A DNA stretch of 64,000 nucleotides from Pseudopyrenochaeta lycopersici (Eukaryota; Ascomycota; Dothideomycetes; Pleosporales; Pseudopyrenochaetaceae), in assembly GCA_003313425.1 (NCBI GenBank), contig NHZP01000065.1:124001-188000 (forward strand). Reading direction: 5' to 3'. A program made the position numbers and the translations under genes. Every line of letters starts with the position of its first letter. The first letter of the stretch is position 1. The notes under the pieces were generated by a model. The model worked only from the letters and a program-made list of their open reading frames with translations. It was not told the DNA's origin and ran no database searches. Of this stretch, positions 24,146 to 36,499 are shown in pieces.

Positions 24146-26331
24146 ATCAGCATTCGGGGCAGCAACAACAGCAGAGAAAGCGGCTAGACCCTAAGGAGAG
24201 GCTCACTAGCTTGTTAGCTGAGTGGGAAACTATTGAGCGTCAGGATAACAAGGCAATCAGCCAAATCGCTGAAGAGGCCTTAGCCTACGACCGCACTGGC
24301 TGGTTAAAACGGACGCAATGGGAGCAGTACCTTAAAGCCTACCCAGACTGGAAGCAGCTCGCCTACGCTGTGCGACCGCCAGGCGACGACGAGCCAGTAT
24401 TACAATGTACGGTACGCCGCGTTGAAGAGGTAGTTGAGCAGGCTGTCGAGGGGCTCAGCTCGCTATCGATTGAGACGTTGCGCTGGCTACGTAGTGCAAC
24501 ACTACAGCAGTCTGATTGTCGCCCTCTAGGTCGTATGCAGAAGATAGAAAGCTAACGTCGCGCAGCACGGCTCTGGGCACGACTTATTTGCTACTGCCTG
24601 CGGTTAATTGCTGCCGGAGAGAAAGAGAAGGAGGAGGAAGACGCAGAGGACGGATTCCAGCATATCGTCCGCCTATTCCCCTGGCACGGAGGGTAGAAGC
24701 AGGAAGCAGTAAAGCTCTGGAGACTACTAACTGCTGCCGACGGAAGCAGTCACGTAGCTGAACAGCAGAAGGCTATCCTAAGCCTATCTAAGGCACTGTT
24801 CTGCTAGGAGGTATACTGTCAGCCGTTTTATAGCGGTATAATCCACTTCCTCGCCGCGCTAGCTATTAACCTAGATACGAACCGACTACGCGACGCCTCG
24901 CAGTTCTTAACGCTTCTTAGCTTAATCGTCTACTGCGTCCGCGTCCTAGCAGCTAAAGCTTTCCTCCTATCTACCCAGCGCGCAGAGCAGGGTGCTGCTA
25001 AGACAGCTGCTCTACTACATCAGCGAGCGCGCTATCTCGTCGATGGCTCGCATAGCCCGATAAGCATTATGATTAGTCTACTTGCCTACGCTAAGCATAT
25101 CTCTCTACGTACCCTAGGCCGTATTGCAGGCAGTATGTGGTGGTCTCCTAACCGCCAGACGTTCTTCCTTAAAGGCCGGCCTATTAAGCTAGAGCGCTTT
25201 CGCGCTATAGCATAAGGACTAGTAGCGAAGGCAGAGCAGATCCTTTGGGGGGAACTGCTCTGGGTAGAGGAGCAGGCACAGCGACGCTCTACTAACCTAG
25301 CAGCTATCCAAGATAATGTGACAACAGCACAGCGAGCAGGCTGCTTCTTAACACTAGCTCAGCTTAAAGAGGGCAGGGACTGGGTTCTCGCGCGGCTCGC
25401 GAGCGTGCCAGCTGCGCAGCAACTATATATATTAAGAGGGGAGCAGGAAGGCGAGGAGGGTAATTAAGGCAGCTAAGTCTACCAAGCTAAGGCGTCTATA
25501 CTGTGGCATAAGTAACAGGTGCAGCGATATCTCTAGCGCGTGGGACGCTTCCTTAAGCTACTCTGTCTCGCGGTCTATATTACAGGCGGGTAGCTAGCGC
25601 GCGGGCCTGAGTTGCTGTCAGTTTGGTGGCGTAATAGGGTGCTCTAGGATCGTAACCTCTACGTAATTAATAGGCAGGTTACGCTAGTCACCCGCTACTA
25701 TAAGACGCAGGCGCAGTAGGATCGACCTAAGGTAGTTCCGCGCTTCCTGCCAGAGGCAGTAGGGCAGTTGATCGCAGCGTACCTGCTCTACGTACGGCCT
25801 CTGCGGGCGATGCTGCTAGCTAGCTAAGGTAAAGTAGCTTTAGCATCGATAAACGACTACCTCTGGGCAGACAAGGATAAGCTCTGGGATATAGATAGGC
25901 TTACGCGTGCGTTAGCGGTCGAGTCAGTAGAGCTTCTAGGCACGCGGCTGACAATCCAGGAGTACTGGCACGTAGCTGTAGGTATTGGGCGCGAGGTAGT
26001 AGGACAGCGGTTTGCAGCAGGCTATTGTTAGGAGAAAAAGAGTCGCGGTAGTTACTGGGCGTTTGCGCCTGAGGTAGACGGTGGCAGTGACGGCGAGGAG
26101 GACGGAGAGGATCCGCTTAAGCTACAGAGCGGGCGTTTTACGACGACAGGACTAATAGCCTATGCTGTACAGGCTGATATAGTACAGGGGCTAAGTGTTC
26201 GTTCAATTGACGTCTTCCGCACGTTAAGCTATAGCTGGCACGCCTTCTTTAGCTTCCTTCTACATACAGAGGCGAGTAGAAAGAGGAAGCAGGAGCAGAG
26301 CAGCCTAAGCGATAGAGACGAGCCGCAGAAG

Positions 26332-26522
26332 AGGCAGCAGACGCAGCAGTTCCAGCAGACGCAGCAGTTCCAGCAGACGCAGCAGTTCCAGCAGACGCAG
26401 CAGTTCCAGACGCAGCAGTTCCAGCAGACGCAGCAGATGCAGCAGTTCCAGCAATTCCAGCAATTCCAGCAGTTTGAGCAGTTTCAGCAGTTTCAGCAGT
26501 TCCAGCAGTGGCAACGGTGGCA
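26332..26522 (+). repeat. CAGCAGTTCCAGCAGACG repeat tract
   Basis: Tandem 15-bp units (CAGCAGTTCCAGCAGACG and shorter variants) coding Gln/Phe/Thr in the helicase ghost frame. The tract sits where the N-terminal helicase motifs are missing, immediately before the mutated motif II. Confidence 0.8.
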
Positions 26523-27192
26523 ACTGAGGCAGAATTAAAGGCAGTAGTTAATAAGTCGCATGTTGTTATTACAGCAGACTCGTGGCGGATAAAGCTGCAT
26601 AGGCTAAAGGATCTTCGGCTGCTACCGTGCCAGCAGGTACTACTTACAGCTACGTTGCCGCCGTCGCAGGAGAGGCAGCTACAGGTGGTAATGTTAATGC
26701 GCGGAGCAACAATTATCCGCGCAGAGACAACGCAGCGACGTAGGACGCAGTATACAGTAGTACGCTGCAGGCGTAAGGTAGAGCTGCAGGAGACGGCTGT
26801 AGAGCTCGCGCGCAGGCTGATGGACAAGGCAAGGTTGCTTAGTAGCGCGCAGGTAGCAGAGGTAGCAGGAGGACGAGAGGTAGCAAGAGCGAAAGGGGTT
26901 GTGTACTGTCGCAGCAAGGCGCTGTGTGAGCAGCTAGCAGGGCGGCTAGGCTGCGTAGCGTACCACGCAGGCATGCCCGAGCGTGCAGAGGTACTAGAGA
27001 GGTAGAGACAGTCAGGAGGGCTAATTACGTGCACGTCAGCGCTTGGAGTAGGAGTCGATATCGCGCAGGTGCTCTTCACGCTGCATGTAGAGAGGCCGTG
27101 GGGGATGGTTGATTTTGTGCAGGAGAGCGGGCGAGCGCGAGGGGCAGGCAAGGCAGTGATTCTAGTGGTGCAAGGACAGCAGTGGCAGAAAG

Positions 27193-27296
27193 CTGAGGCA
27201 GAGGCAGAGGCAGAGGCAGAGGCAGAGGCAGAGGCAGAGGCAGAGGCAGAGGCAGAGGCAGAGGCAGAGTCAGAGGCAGAGGCAGAGGCAGAGGAG
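27193..27296 (+). repeat. GAGGCA hexamer repeat
   Basis: About sixteen GAGGCA units coding (Glu-Ala)n straight after the last helicase motif of copy A. Confidence 0.85.
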
Positions 27297-28350
27297 CAGC
27301 AACCGATGAACGATAGCGAGGTGATGGACGCGTTTATTAGCACAGTAGGTTGTTGAAGAGCAGTAATAAGTTGGTATATAGACGGCAGGCAATTATCTTG
27401 CAGACAGCTACAGGCAAGAGCAAATACAGGAGTAGACGGCGCAGCAGACGGCGCAGCAGAAGGCGCAGAGATAGCGTTCTGCGATAACTGTGAGGAGCAG
27501 GAGTATAGAGGGCAGAAACAGTGGCAGGACGAGGAGCAGGTACAGGCGAGGCAGGAGCAGGTAGTACGGGCGAAGCTCGATGAGCTATCACAGACGACGT
27601 GTCCATACTGCTGGGGTATGTTGCATGAAGTATTCAGGAGGGAGGAGGGCAAGGTGGCAGTACAGCAGGAGGAAGAGGAGGAGGAGTATGAGGCAGGGCA
27701 GCAAGAGGAGGAAGAGGCGGAGCAACAGACTAAGCAGCAAGCTGAGCAGTAAGCTAAGCGGCAGGCCGAGCAGCAGACCAAGCTGCAGACTAAGCAGTAG
27801 GCCGAGCAGCAGGCCGAGCAGCAGGCCAAGCAGCAGGCCAAGCAGCAGGCCGAGCAGGAGCTCGAGCAGAGAGAGCGCGAGGCGGCAGTACATAGTCTGT
27901 GGCAGTGTCCGCGGCTTAGGCAGGAGGGGTTGCAGGATATAGAGGAGCTGCGGAGTAGGGTAAGGTATAAAAAGGAGGTTCAAACGTGCTGGAAGTGTGG
28001 GATGATAGAGTATCTCTGCGGCAGAACGCAGGGTAGTAAGCAGAGCAGCAAGCAGAGCTGTAAGCAGAGTAGTAGGCAGGCAGATTGTGCATAGCCGAAC
28101 GTAGCGATAGCAGTACTATATAGGCTACGAGTAGCAGCAGAGGCAAAAGCAAAGCTAGAGGTAGGTAGAGGAATTTAAGATAGTAGGCTTTAGGAGGTAG
28201 GATATTAAGGGCAGGTAGATAGTAAGGAGGAGCTAGGTAGATGGATAGGAGAGGTATATCAAGATAGGCAGATTTTTAAGCATATTACTAGTAAAGGAGT
28301 AGCTAGTATTATATATAGTATCTTAGAAGAGGAAAGAAAGAAATAGATAT

Positions 28351-29540
28351 AATTTATATAGTATTTATAAAAGAATAGTTAACTAGTTTAAACAAGAAAA
28401 AAGAAGAAGAAAGTAAAGTAATTTAATATAAGATATTAGAAAGAGAGTAAATAATAGATAGCTGTATTTAATAAGAAAAAGAAGAAAGAGAGTAAAGTAA
28501 TTTAATATAAGATATTAGAAAGAAAGTTAAGAATAGCTAGCTACTTTAAATAATATATAGAATAGCTATAATTAGGTTAATTTTTAGAAAAGTTAAGTTT
28601 ATATATAAGTTTTAGTAGAAAATACTATATAAATAATAATAGTAAGAAGCTATTTTATATAAAACTATTCTAGAAATATAGTAGTATAACTTTTATAGTA
28701 GTATAATAAAACGTTATTAAAATATAATAGTTAAAAGATAAAAAGAAAAGAAGAAGAAAAGTATTAGACTTAATAATTAATAATATTATAGTAAAGAATA
28801 GTTTTTAAAGTAAAGTAAATAAAATAGTAGTAAAGAAGAATATAGTAAGTAAAGTTATAGTAAGTAAAGCAGAAGTAAGTAAAGTAGAAGATAAAATAGT
28901 AGTATATAAGATAGTAGGAAGTAAGATAGTAGAAAATAAGATAGTAAGTTAAATTATAGCTAACGTAGTAGTAAGTAAAACAGTAGATAATATAGTAGTA
29001 GGTAATATAGTAGATAAAGTAGTAGATAGGAAAGTAGTAGGTAAAGTAGTTAATAAGTAAGTAGGTAAAATAAAAGTAGATAAAGTAGTAGTAAAAGAAG
29101 TAAAAGTAAATAATAGGTTAGGAGTATTAATAGGAAAAAAGAAGAGAAAAGTAAAATAATTAAAATATAGTATAAGGACAAGTAAATAATAAGTAATTAT
29201 AATTAAAAGAAAGAGGTTAAAAAGAGTAAAGTAATAAAAGATAAGTTAAAAAGTGCAAAGTAATAAAATAGAGGTTAAAGAAGAATAGATAGTAAGTAAG
29301 TAGTATTACTTAGAAAAAAAAAAGATAGTATAATAATATAAAAGAGTATAGTATATACAGTTATTATAAGTAATAGAGTAGATAGTATAGTAGAAGTAAT
29401 ATTATAAAAGTTCCGAATTTAAAAAGAATAAAATAGTAGGAATAGTTTTAAAGTTAATAAGAATAATTAAAGTAAGTAGTAAGTAGTTGAAGACTAAGTA
29501 GTAAATAGTTTTATAAAAAAACTACTCAGGTATGCCGCTA
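28351..29540. other. C-poor, A+T/purine-rich tail after helicase copy A
   Basis: About 1.2 kb with very few C residues on this strand, built from degenerate AAGTAG, GTAGTA and AAGAAG words. No gene. The same kind of tail follows copy C (49166 onward). Confidence 0.6.
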
Positions 29541-29789
29541 GGGAATGCCCCCCTCTCCTAAACTAAACCCTTTCGGGAAGTCATTACCTCTTCCAGCCAA
29601 ACCCCCTAGCATCTCATGCGACCTCTCTACGCGCACACATGTTACGCGTCAACGCGCTTTTGCTTGCCAACTTATCACGAACATCCTTCTCCCCAACTAC
29701 TACAGCTTACTAATTAGCTCTATCTTACTGCGTACTCCTTATACTTCTTACTGGCCGTAGAGCTGCTATAACGGCTTAACTCGGATTAA

Positions 29790-32700
29790 GAGAGCTCCTC
29801 AAGCAGCTCAATCTCCACGTTAACAAGCCTAAGCTAGTTATTATCTGTCGCCTGTGTAAATTTGCTCTGCATAGCACTAGCAAGTCTATCGCTAATCATG
29901 TAGTTAAAAAACACAACTATTCTAGGTATATAATAAAGCAGCTACGCGAACTTCTTAAACCGTACAACATCCTAGGCCTAAGAGAGCTCCGCCTGCGACT
30001 AGACTACTCTCTGCCCTATCCCTATCTTGCTAATTACCTTAGAAATGCGTGTAAGTATTATAGCTATAAGACGACGAGCATCGACCTTATAGGTCGCTAT
30101 TTATCTGCTAAGCACGGCGTAAAGCGCAAGTCCTTAACATAGCTCCACAATTATGTCAGCCGAGGCCTAATACTCTAAAGCTAGGACCATAATAGAGCGT
30201 ACGGTTATTGGATTGTAAAACAGGATCGTACATCTGCTACTCGCAGTTCTGTCGTCGACAGCAGCCTGCAACAGACCTCTGCACCGCGCCTGCAGCGCCT
30301 CAAACAGCTACATCTTAAAGAACTTAAACGCATGAATCGTCGTTAAACGAATGCAACCAATAACCTTAGCAGTTGCGACATAGCTTTGAACACGAACTGG
30401 ATGCGACGCACTAGATGGGCGGAAACCTTCGCTGGTGCAGAGCGTAGGCTTCTCGTGCAGCTCGCGCAGATCCCCGTTGTCACGGTGCGGAATCTGCACC
30501 TCAGACTCTACAGAGGCGTGGATCTGTACAGCTGCAAGGAAGATAAGTATAGACTAAGCCTTCTAGTCGCAGCGCTAGACCAAGTCTTTAATTAATGTGA
30601 AGACACAGTCCGCTATACTAATGTTTTAATCTAGTGTCTGCTTCGTAGTTCATACCCTAATCGCACGTACAAGGCGCCTTTCAAGTTAGTTAGTCGCAAG
30701 GTAACTACCTAAAGATACAGAAGGATCTTTAAGATAGTTTTCTGTTTCTGTGTGCGCTTCTAGAGGCTAGATAAGTGCGCACAATAAAACCTTCTACGCA
30801 GGTCTCTTACTAAAGAGCAAGATGAGTCGCTGCACCAACTGTAGTTTGACCAGGCATGGTCCCTTATGCCCGAGATGAAGACAAAGGAAGCAGAGCTGCG
30901 CGCATACTAATTAAAATCAGGCCCTCTAAACTTAGAAACCTAGGAATCAATTTCAGAAGATAAGAGCGACGAGTCTACCTCCGTTATCACAGACAATAGT
31001 AAGGAAGAGTTCGAATCAGCAGAAAGCCTACTAATAACTGCATTAGAATTTAAGGAGCCTTCTAAAAGTTATAGTTTCTTAAAAAGGAATAGTAGAGAAG
31101 CTCTTTCCTAGGCTAAGCGTATAAAGCGCCGCTAGTCTACTAGTATAGCCTACGCTGTAAGTACTCTGGATTTAAGAAGGGATTATAAAACTCCTTAACC
31201 CTTTAAAAAAAAGGAGGCGATATAGAGTAGCCTACTAGAAAATATGCTCTTCCGCTTTATATATTTTCTATTAACAGAGGAATATAAGAATAGCACGCCG
31301 TCCTCTACCCTTCTAATATACTCTAGCAGTGTTCTTAGCTTAACTTAAGGTGGCTCTACATTCAAACGCGCGGGGAATTATACGTTAAAATTATCTGCTA
31401 TAATCTATTACGTTTAAATAATTATCCTTAAAGCTACTCTTCCTTAGTTTACTTATGTTAGCCTAGGTTAGAGCGTTAGACTACGCTATAGACAAGTAGA
31501 GCTCCTTAATTAGGCCCGTAGAAAAAATTTGTGCCTAGGATCGCTAACGCTAATAAATAAGCTTCTTAGCCTACGCGATTACAGGAGGGTAAGCAGTTGC
31601 TCAGAAGGGCTCTTATTCCGCGTAACTTAGAGCTAAGACAGCTAGGTCGTCTCTTAGGAAAAACATAGCCTTTCTATAGCGAAGTTCTGTTAGATCAGCT
31701 ACAACTCTATTCAGGACACTTTAGCAGTATATAGTAAACTTATGTATAGTTAGAGTCCGCCAATCAATCTGGGTAGCATTCGTAACTATCTTACTAATAC
31801 TTCCGCCAGCTATTCCTTTATAACTAACAGTGTAAATGGCCTCTCAGAATCGTACCTAGAGCTATCTCGCAGGGCTTCCTTGGCGACGGTTAATAGACTG
31901 CTAGCTAATAATAACTAGGATAACCAAGCGGTCTGCTAGTACCTAGAGCTATACAGTCAAATAACTAAGCTAATAATGTTATCGCTGTATTTGCTAGGAG
32001 GACAGGCTCTAAGGGGAACAGAACTGTTAGCGCTTAAGCACTGCAACAGATCTTCGACATCTTGTGGTGTGTGTGTATATTTACGTAAGATAGCGCTAAT
32101 CTTTAGGCACGCTAAGTCCCAGCGCTCGACTAATTATAAGTTCTACGTAGTAAGATTTATACTAGATAAAGTTAGTTAGCTTCTCTACTATTATCTTGTG
32201 TTCATTCAGCTATTTGTATGCATGCTCTATTAAGAGTTCTATGCAGGGGACATTAATAGCACACTTCTCTTTTTATTACTAACTGTTCTAAAAGAGCTAT
32301 TAAAGACGTTAGTGCTTACAAAGGCACTTAAGCGTCAAACTACGAGCACTGTAGGTTTCTGATTAAGCGTTAGGACATATTAACAGCTAGTAATTACAGT
32401 AACTAATAAATATATTCGACACATATCAGAACCTTTTAACAGGCATAACGACCGAAGCACAAAGGCAGATCTGAATATAGCATATACATAGCAGAGTAGG
32501 CACAGACTACTGCAAAGAGGCATGTTATATAGAATTAACAGTGCATTCCTAGATACGCTTTAACCTGCGCTGCTTAATATTTACAAATAGGTATTAAATA
32601 AGTAGCATAAGTTTCTGCAGCTAGAACTAGCAGCTTACAACGCCTGTATTAAGATAATTGAAGGTTAAAAGCGTAAGGTGCCGTCTTCTTCCAGCAATAG

Positions 32701-34510
32701 TTCTCTAAAACAGCGTTATACTACTTAGTAAACAGGTATAGATTTATCCCCACTAAATAAGTAAGCCCTCCTTAAGCCTATGCTATATAAGATCGGCTAA
32801 GGCCCGTAGGCGAAGGAAGTTAAAGTTACCTTTTATAAAAGCACACTAAAATAAGCATAGCTAGGTTATATACCTATCTTTAGTCGCCTAAGTTACTTCG
32901 AGCGCGACAGAGTAATTAAGGAGAGGAAAAAGATTTTAGCCTATATTACGAGCGAAGAAGTAGAACTTAACAGACGCTTTAATTCCCGCTACTGGCTGCA
33001 TAGTATAGATAAAGAGTTCGTACGCTAGAGAAACGTTAGCTACTAGCTTTATTACGCGGACAGTAGGAAGATAGAGCCCAATCACCTACTTAAGCACTGC
33101 AACTGTTACTGTAGCTCTGCAAGAGCTTAATAAATTTTTAATTAGCTTTAAGCGCTTAAGCTTCTACAGCGCTTAAGGGGTGCTAGCTAGTGCAATTTAT
33201 ACTCTATAACTAAATTTATGTATGCAGATATTATTACAGGCGTCTAGCTAGGTAACGCTAAGCATAAGGCTAAAAGAAGTTATTAGAGAGAGCAGGCGGA
33301 GAAGTCGCTTGACGGGGATAGGAAATGCTAAATAAAGCTAGTAGTAAAGAGGACTATTGCTGCACTTTATACTTATAATGAACACATCCTTAGAGCCTTT
33401 TTAATAGAAAGACTTAGTAAGGAGAACAGAGTAGATATCATGGCGAAGAATTAGGTAGAGTTCTGGTTCCGGCAACGCGTCTCTCTAGGTAGCAGTACAG
33501 TCTTAAGGCTTCTTTTCGTGTTTAAAATACTTATAAGTGCTTTTAACTTCAGACGATCCCAGCTATTAGTAATAAAGAGCCTTAATTTAAGCGTAATCTC
33601 CCTACTACTATGTAGTTATAGCTAGGATAACAACAATAAAGTACAGGGCTAGCATAACACGTTAAAGTAGTAGATAGGAAAATATAGATTCTGTGCTGAA
33701 CGCGGGCTCAAAGATACTAAGATTAATTACAGTTTAAGTAACTGTAGGCGCAGGGGATTAACACAGCGGTTGATCCGTATAGGCGAAGCTATCTTTCTTA
33801 AAGATTTTAAAGCGAAAGGTAGTTGTGCGAGGTGCGCTGTACCTTAAGAAATTTATAATAGGTAGGTAAAATTAAGCGACAGAGTCTAGAGAGAGCAACC
33901 TCTAGAACGTTATTAATACGGGCGCTTAGTATATAATATAGTTATTAGGCTATACTAATGTACTAATACAAGGTACGCCTTTAACTTATTAACAACGATA
34001 GAAGAGGAGGGTAAGGAGGAGTACTATAACCTAGACGATGTTGACGTAACTATGTAGCTATATAGGAAGTTAGTTGTTGCTAACATTAAAGGTACTGAGA
34101 TGCTGCGATAGCTTTAGGTATAGACGCAAATGCTATAAAAAGCACGCTTAGAGTACTAAGATTTTAGAGTACTTTTAGGGTCGTTATAACAACACTAGAT
34201 CTCTACCAAGTAGCTAGAGTATAATAATACTGCAGCATATCAGCCCTAGTTCTTCTAATAAGTACCCTTAAAAATATACTGTTACGAGAAGGAGCGAAGA
34301 CATTAATTAAAATATACGGTTGCTTACATTACGCGATGTTATTATAATTCTATTACTACTTATATAGAATACGCATCCTTAACCTTTAGACAGGTAGATA
34401 AAGGCTTAGAACTACTTAATAATGCTTTCTTAAAGACTTTAGCGTCTTAGTCTGCAAGCAGTATAGTACTACAGTCGTTAATCTTAACACGTATCCCCTG
34501 CAGTATTATA
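29790..34510 (+). pseudogene. Giant OrsD/tyrosine-recombinase-like ghost gene
   Basis: A single frame of about 1,570 codons can be read here although it holds dozens of TAA/TAG and almost no TGA. The N-terminal part has two OrsD-type zinc blocks (IICRLCKFALHSTSKSIANH near 29850; CKYYSYKTTSIDLIGRYLSA near 30050) and RTRWAETFAGAERRLLVQLA (about 30410). The middle (31976-32540) has GGQALRGTELLALKH and SVRTYQQLVITVTNKYIRH-like remains, as in tyrosine recombinases. The C-terminal part is Cys-containing (CRRRGLTQRLI, CARCAVP near 33740-33840). No helicase motif was found. It is related to the N-terminal and middle parts of helicase copies A-C. Function unknown. Confidence 0.65.
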
Positions 34511-34514
34511 CTAT

Positions 34515-34660
34515 GTACCTAAACTATACCTTTAGGGTTATGTTAGGTTACCCCTAAAGGTAAGAATTAAGTTAGCCTCTAGGGGTAAGACCCTAGGGGG
34601 GTTAACAAGCGTAGGAAGTAATGCCTACCCCTAGGGGCAAGATGCCTGTGCGAACAACGT
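34515..34660. repeat. Cluster of CCCCTAGGGG-type palindromes
   Basis: Within about 140 bp the words TTACCCCTAAAGGTAA, TCTAGGGGTAAGACCCTAGG and CTACCCCTAGGGGCA occur, all built on (A)CCCCTA/TAGGGG(T). They lie just past the ghost gene's end. Function unknown. Confidence 0.6.
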
Positions 34661-34849
34661 AGCTTCGCGAACTTTAAAACTTTATATAGCCTTCCTACCT
34701 ACTACTCTATAGCGTGCCTATTCTATAAGAAGCTATTTTCCTAGGCTCTATTATACAAAAACTACTCCTATAAAACGCAAAGGCGATAAAACAGCTGTTA
34801 AGGGAAGGAAGAAGTAACGAGTAGAGGTAAAAGATGTAGACTCCGTTCA

Positions 34850-35608
34850 CGAGCAGGCTGAGCTATATCAACTAGCTACTGCTAGGTTTCTAATTAATGT
34901 GCTTACTTTAGAGTAGACAACTGGCACCAACCGGTCCATCAACAAACACCACAAGCGCCGCCTCTGCCAGACATTCAGAGAAGTAGGCGTCCTTCGCAGA
35001 AATGAAAGCCGCCGACTGCAGGTTGCTTGCACAAAAGCGTAAGTGCACTAGATACTTAACTATCTCAGGCTAAGAGAAAGCAGAGTTCTAAGCGATTGTA
35101 GTAGCTAGCGAACTAAGGGAGGAGATAATGCGGATTAGCCATCGTTCGAAGACTAGAGTAGCGTTGTTAGACAGAGGGCAGAACCTATAGCGTGCAACTA
35201 TTAAGTAGAGGCCTTAAAGGAATATTTACATGGTTCTTAGTCTGCGCATAGGGGGCGGTAGTAGATTAGTGACATCTACGACAAAGGTTCTATCCCTTAA
35301 GCCGCAGCAGCTAAGACAAGCTAACCCTAACAGCAGACGCAAAAAAAAAAAAGCTTATAGGTAGCTGTTATTAAGAGCTAAGTTTTTAGGACGGGCTCTT
35401 AAGTAGCTAGGACCACGTCTAACCGAAAAACCTTACCTAAATGCGAGATACTATCGTTATTCCGCTGCTGACTATTAAGGTCTATAGGCAGGATATTTAA
35501 GTAGAAGCGTCTGCGAACTAATACAGTCTTTAGGTCTAGTCTTAAGCAAAGACTACATAAAGAAGATTATCTACAATATACTTATAAGACTACGCTATGT
35601 AATTTAAA
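34850..35608 (+). pseudogene. Unrecognised RIP-killed ORF
   Basis: One frame of roughly 250 codons interrupted only by TAA/TAG, ending YNILIRLRYVI. It reads AIVVASELREEIMRISHRSK and later AYRQLLLRAKFLGRALKQL if stops are taken as former Gln codons. It is basic and Gln/Arg/Leu-rich. I do not recognise the family. Confidence 0.4.
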
Positions 35609-35639
35609 CAGCTACTAATATAGTAAGAGCTGTAAAAAG

Positions 35640-36407
35640 CTAGATAAGAGGTGTGCTGTATAGTAACTCACCGTAGTTCTTATTCTTATTCTTGTTCTCG
35701 CTGTTAAAGTTTACAGTAATATTCATAGCCGGCCTCGTTAACTTAGGCCTAGCCTCCTAAGTTTTGCGCGCTTTCTCAGACCTAGTCCTAGTAGGTCTCT
35801 TGCTTTTTAATCGTTCCAGGCTTCTTTTTACCTCCTGTTTGCTTAGTGCATTATACACGTTTCCTGCGACGGTGTGTAGGCTAGCCCACGGCTCAACAAA
35901 CAACGCTGCTAGGTCCTTAGGTTAGCTATCTGTTATGTTTAGAAGAAGCTGTGTAGAGCCATCTAGTAGAGGCAGGTTACTAGTTAGCAATTCTATAGCA
36001 TAAGGTGCCTGCGAGGAGGGCTTTTTTAGGTTAACAAGCTCGTACACCATCTTACCCGCGAGAAACGTAAGCTGATAGGAGGACACCAGACCTGACTGCA
36101 TAGAGCAACGAGACAGAGAGGATGCATTGCATCTAGCCTTATTAACCAGAAGGAGCGTGTAAGAGCTAGGAAGCCTCTACTCTGTACCTATCCTTACAGC
36201 TACAGCAGGATCTATAGTAGCTGCGGGGCCTACGTGTTAGAGTTATGTTGCTGTGCACAGCGTAGATAGTAACTTACGCTCTACAGGGATGCTAACACCG
36301 CCACTAGCAACCGCTGTGTTAAATTCTACAGTAAGATTATCTATAGCTATGCCTCTTACAAACTATAAAAGGCCAGCTATTAGAACTATACGACAAGTAA
36401 AGTGCAT
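35640..36407 (-). pseudogene. Unrecognised secreted-like protein, RIP-killed
   Basis: Read from ATG at 36407: a hydrophobic start (MHFTCRIVLIAGLL) that looks like a secretion signal, then about 230 codons with six TAA/TAG stops. Blocks include RKLLSTLCTAT, QSGLVSSYQLTFLAGKMVYE and LLLNITDS, and a basic stretch KRSLERLKSKRPTRTR. It ends with a second hydrophobic run. It is transcribed away from the plus-strand ghost gene that begins near 36500. No family recognised. Confidence 0.45.
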
Positions 36408-36499
36408 TTTTGGTAGGCAGGCGTAAGAGGAGATAGATAGACAAATAGGAGGACAGGACAGTTAGGCTGGGTAGGTAAGAATAGACGAAAGAAAAGAGA

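Larger units (their letters stand above)
23563..28350 (+). pseudogene. Telomere-linked RecQ/OrsD helicase, copy A (TLH-like), inactivated
   Basis: Ghost gene followed in one frame from ATG 23563 with TAA/TAG stops. In order: an OrsD-type zinc region (LVCRQHTCAVYGLD..HLERQH near 23590; CGFLSTSRKCIQKHINEQHG near 23855); a (EQAQ)n tract; RTQWEQYLKAYPDWK; a tyrosine-recombinase-like middle (RGPELLSVWWRN about 25600, QEYWHVAVGIGRE about 25960); Gln-rich repeats; then the C-terminal half of a RecQ helicase: VLLTATLPP, GVVYCRSK, CVAYHAGMPERAE, and ESGRARGAG as motif VI. Walker A is missing and motif II reads NKSH, so the ATPase half is deleted or mutated. The C-terminus has CDNC and CPYC pairs. RecQ helicases of this type mark subtelomeres in many fungi. 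Confidence 0.85.

Noticed and set aside
23980..24168. Leu-rich minus-strand frame
   Set aside because: Antisense of the 12-bp CAGGAGCAGGCA repeat.
26249..27841. 530-codon minus-strand open frame rich in Cys/Ser/Ala
   Set aside because: It is the antisense of the CAG/GAGGCA repeats and helicase ghost; composition is repeat-driven and it has no domain.
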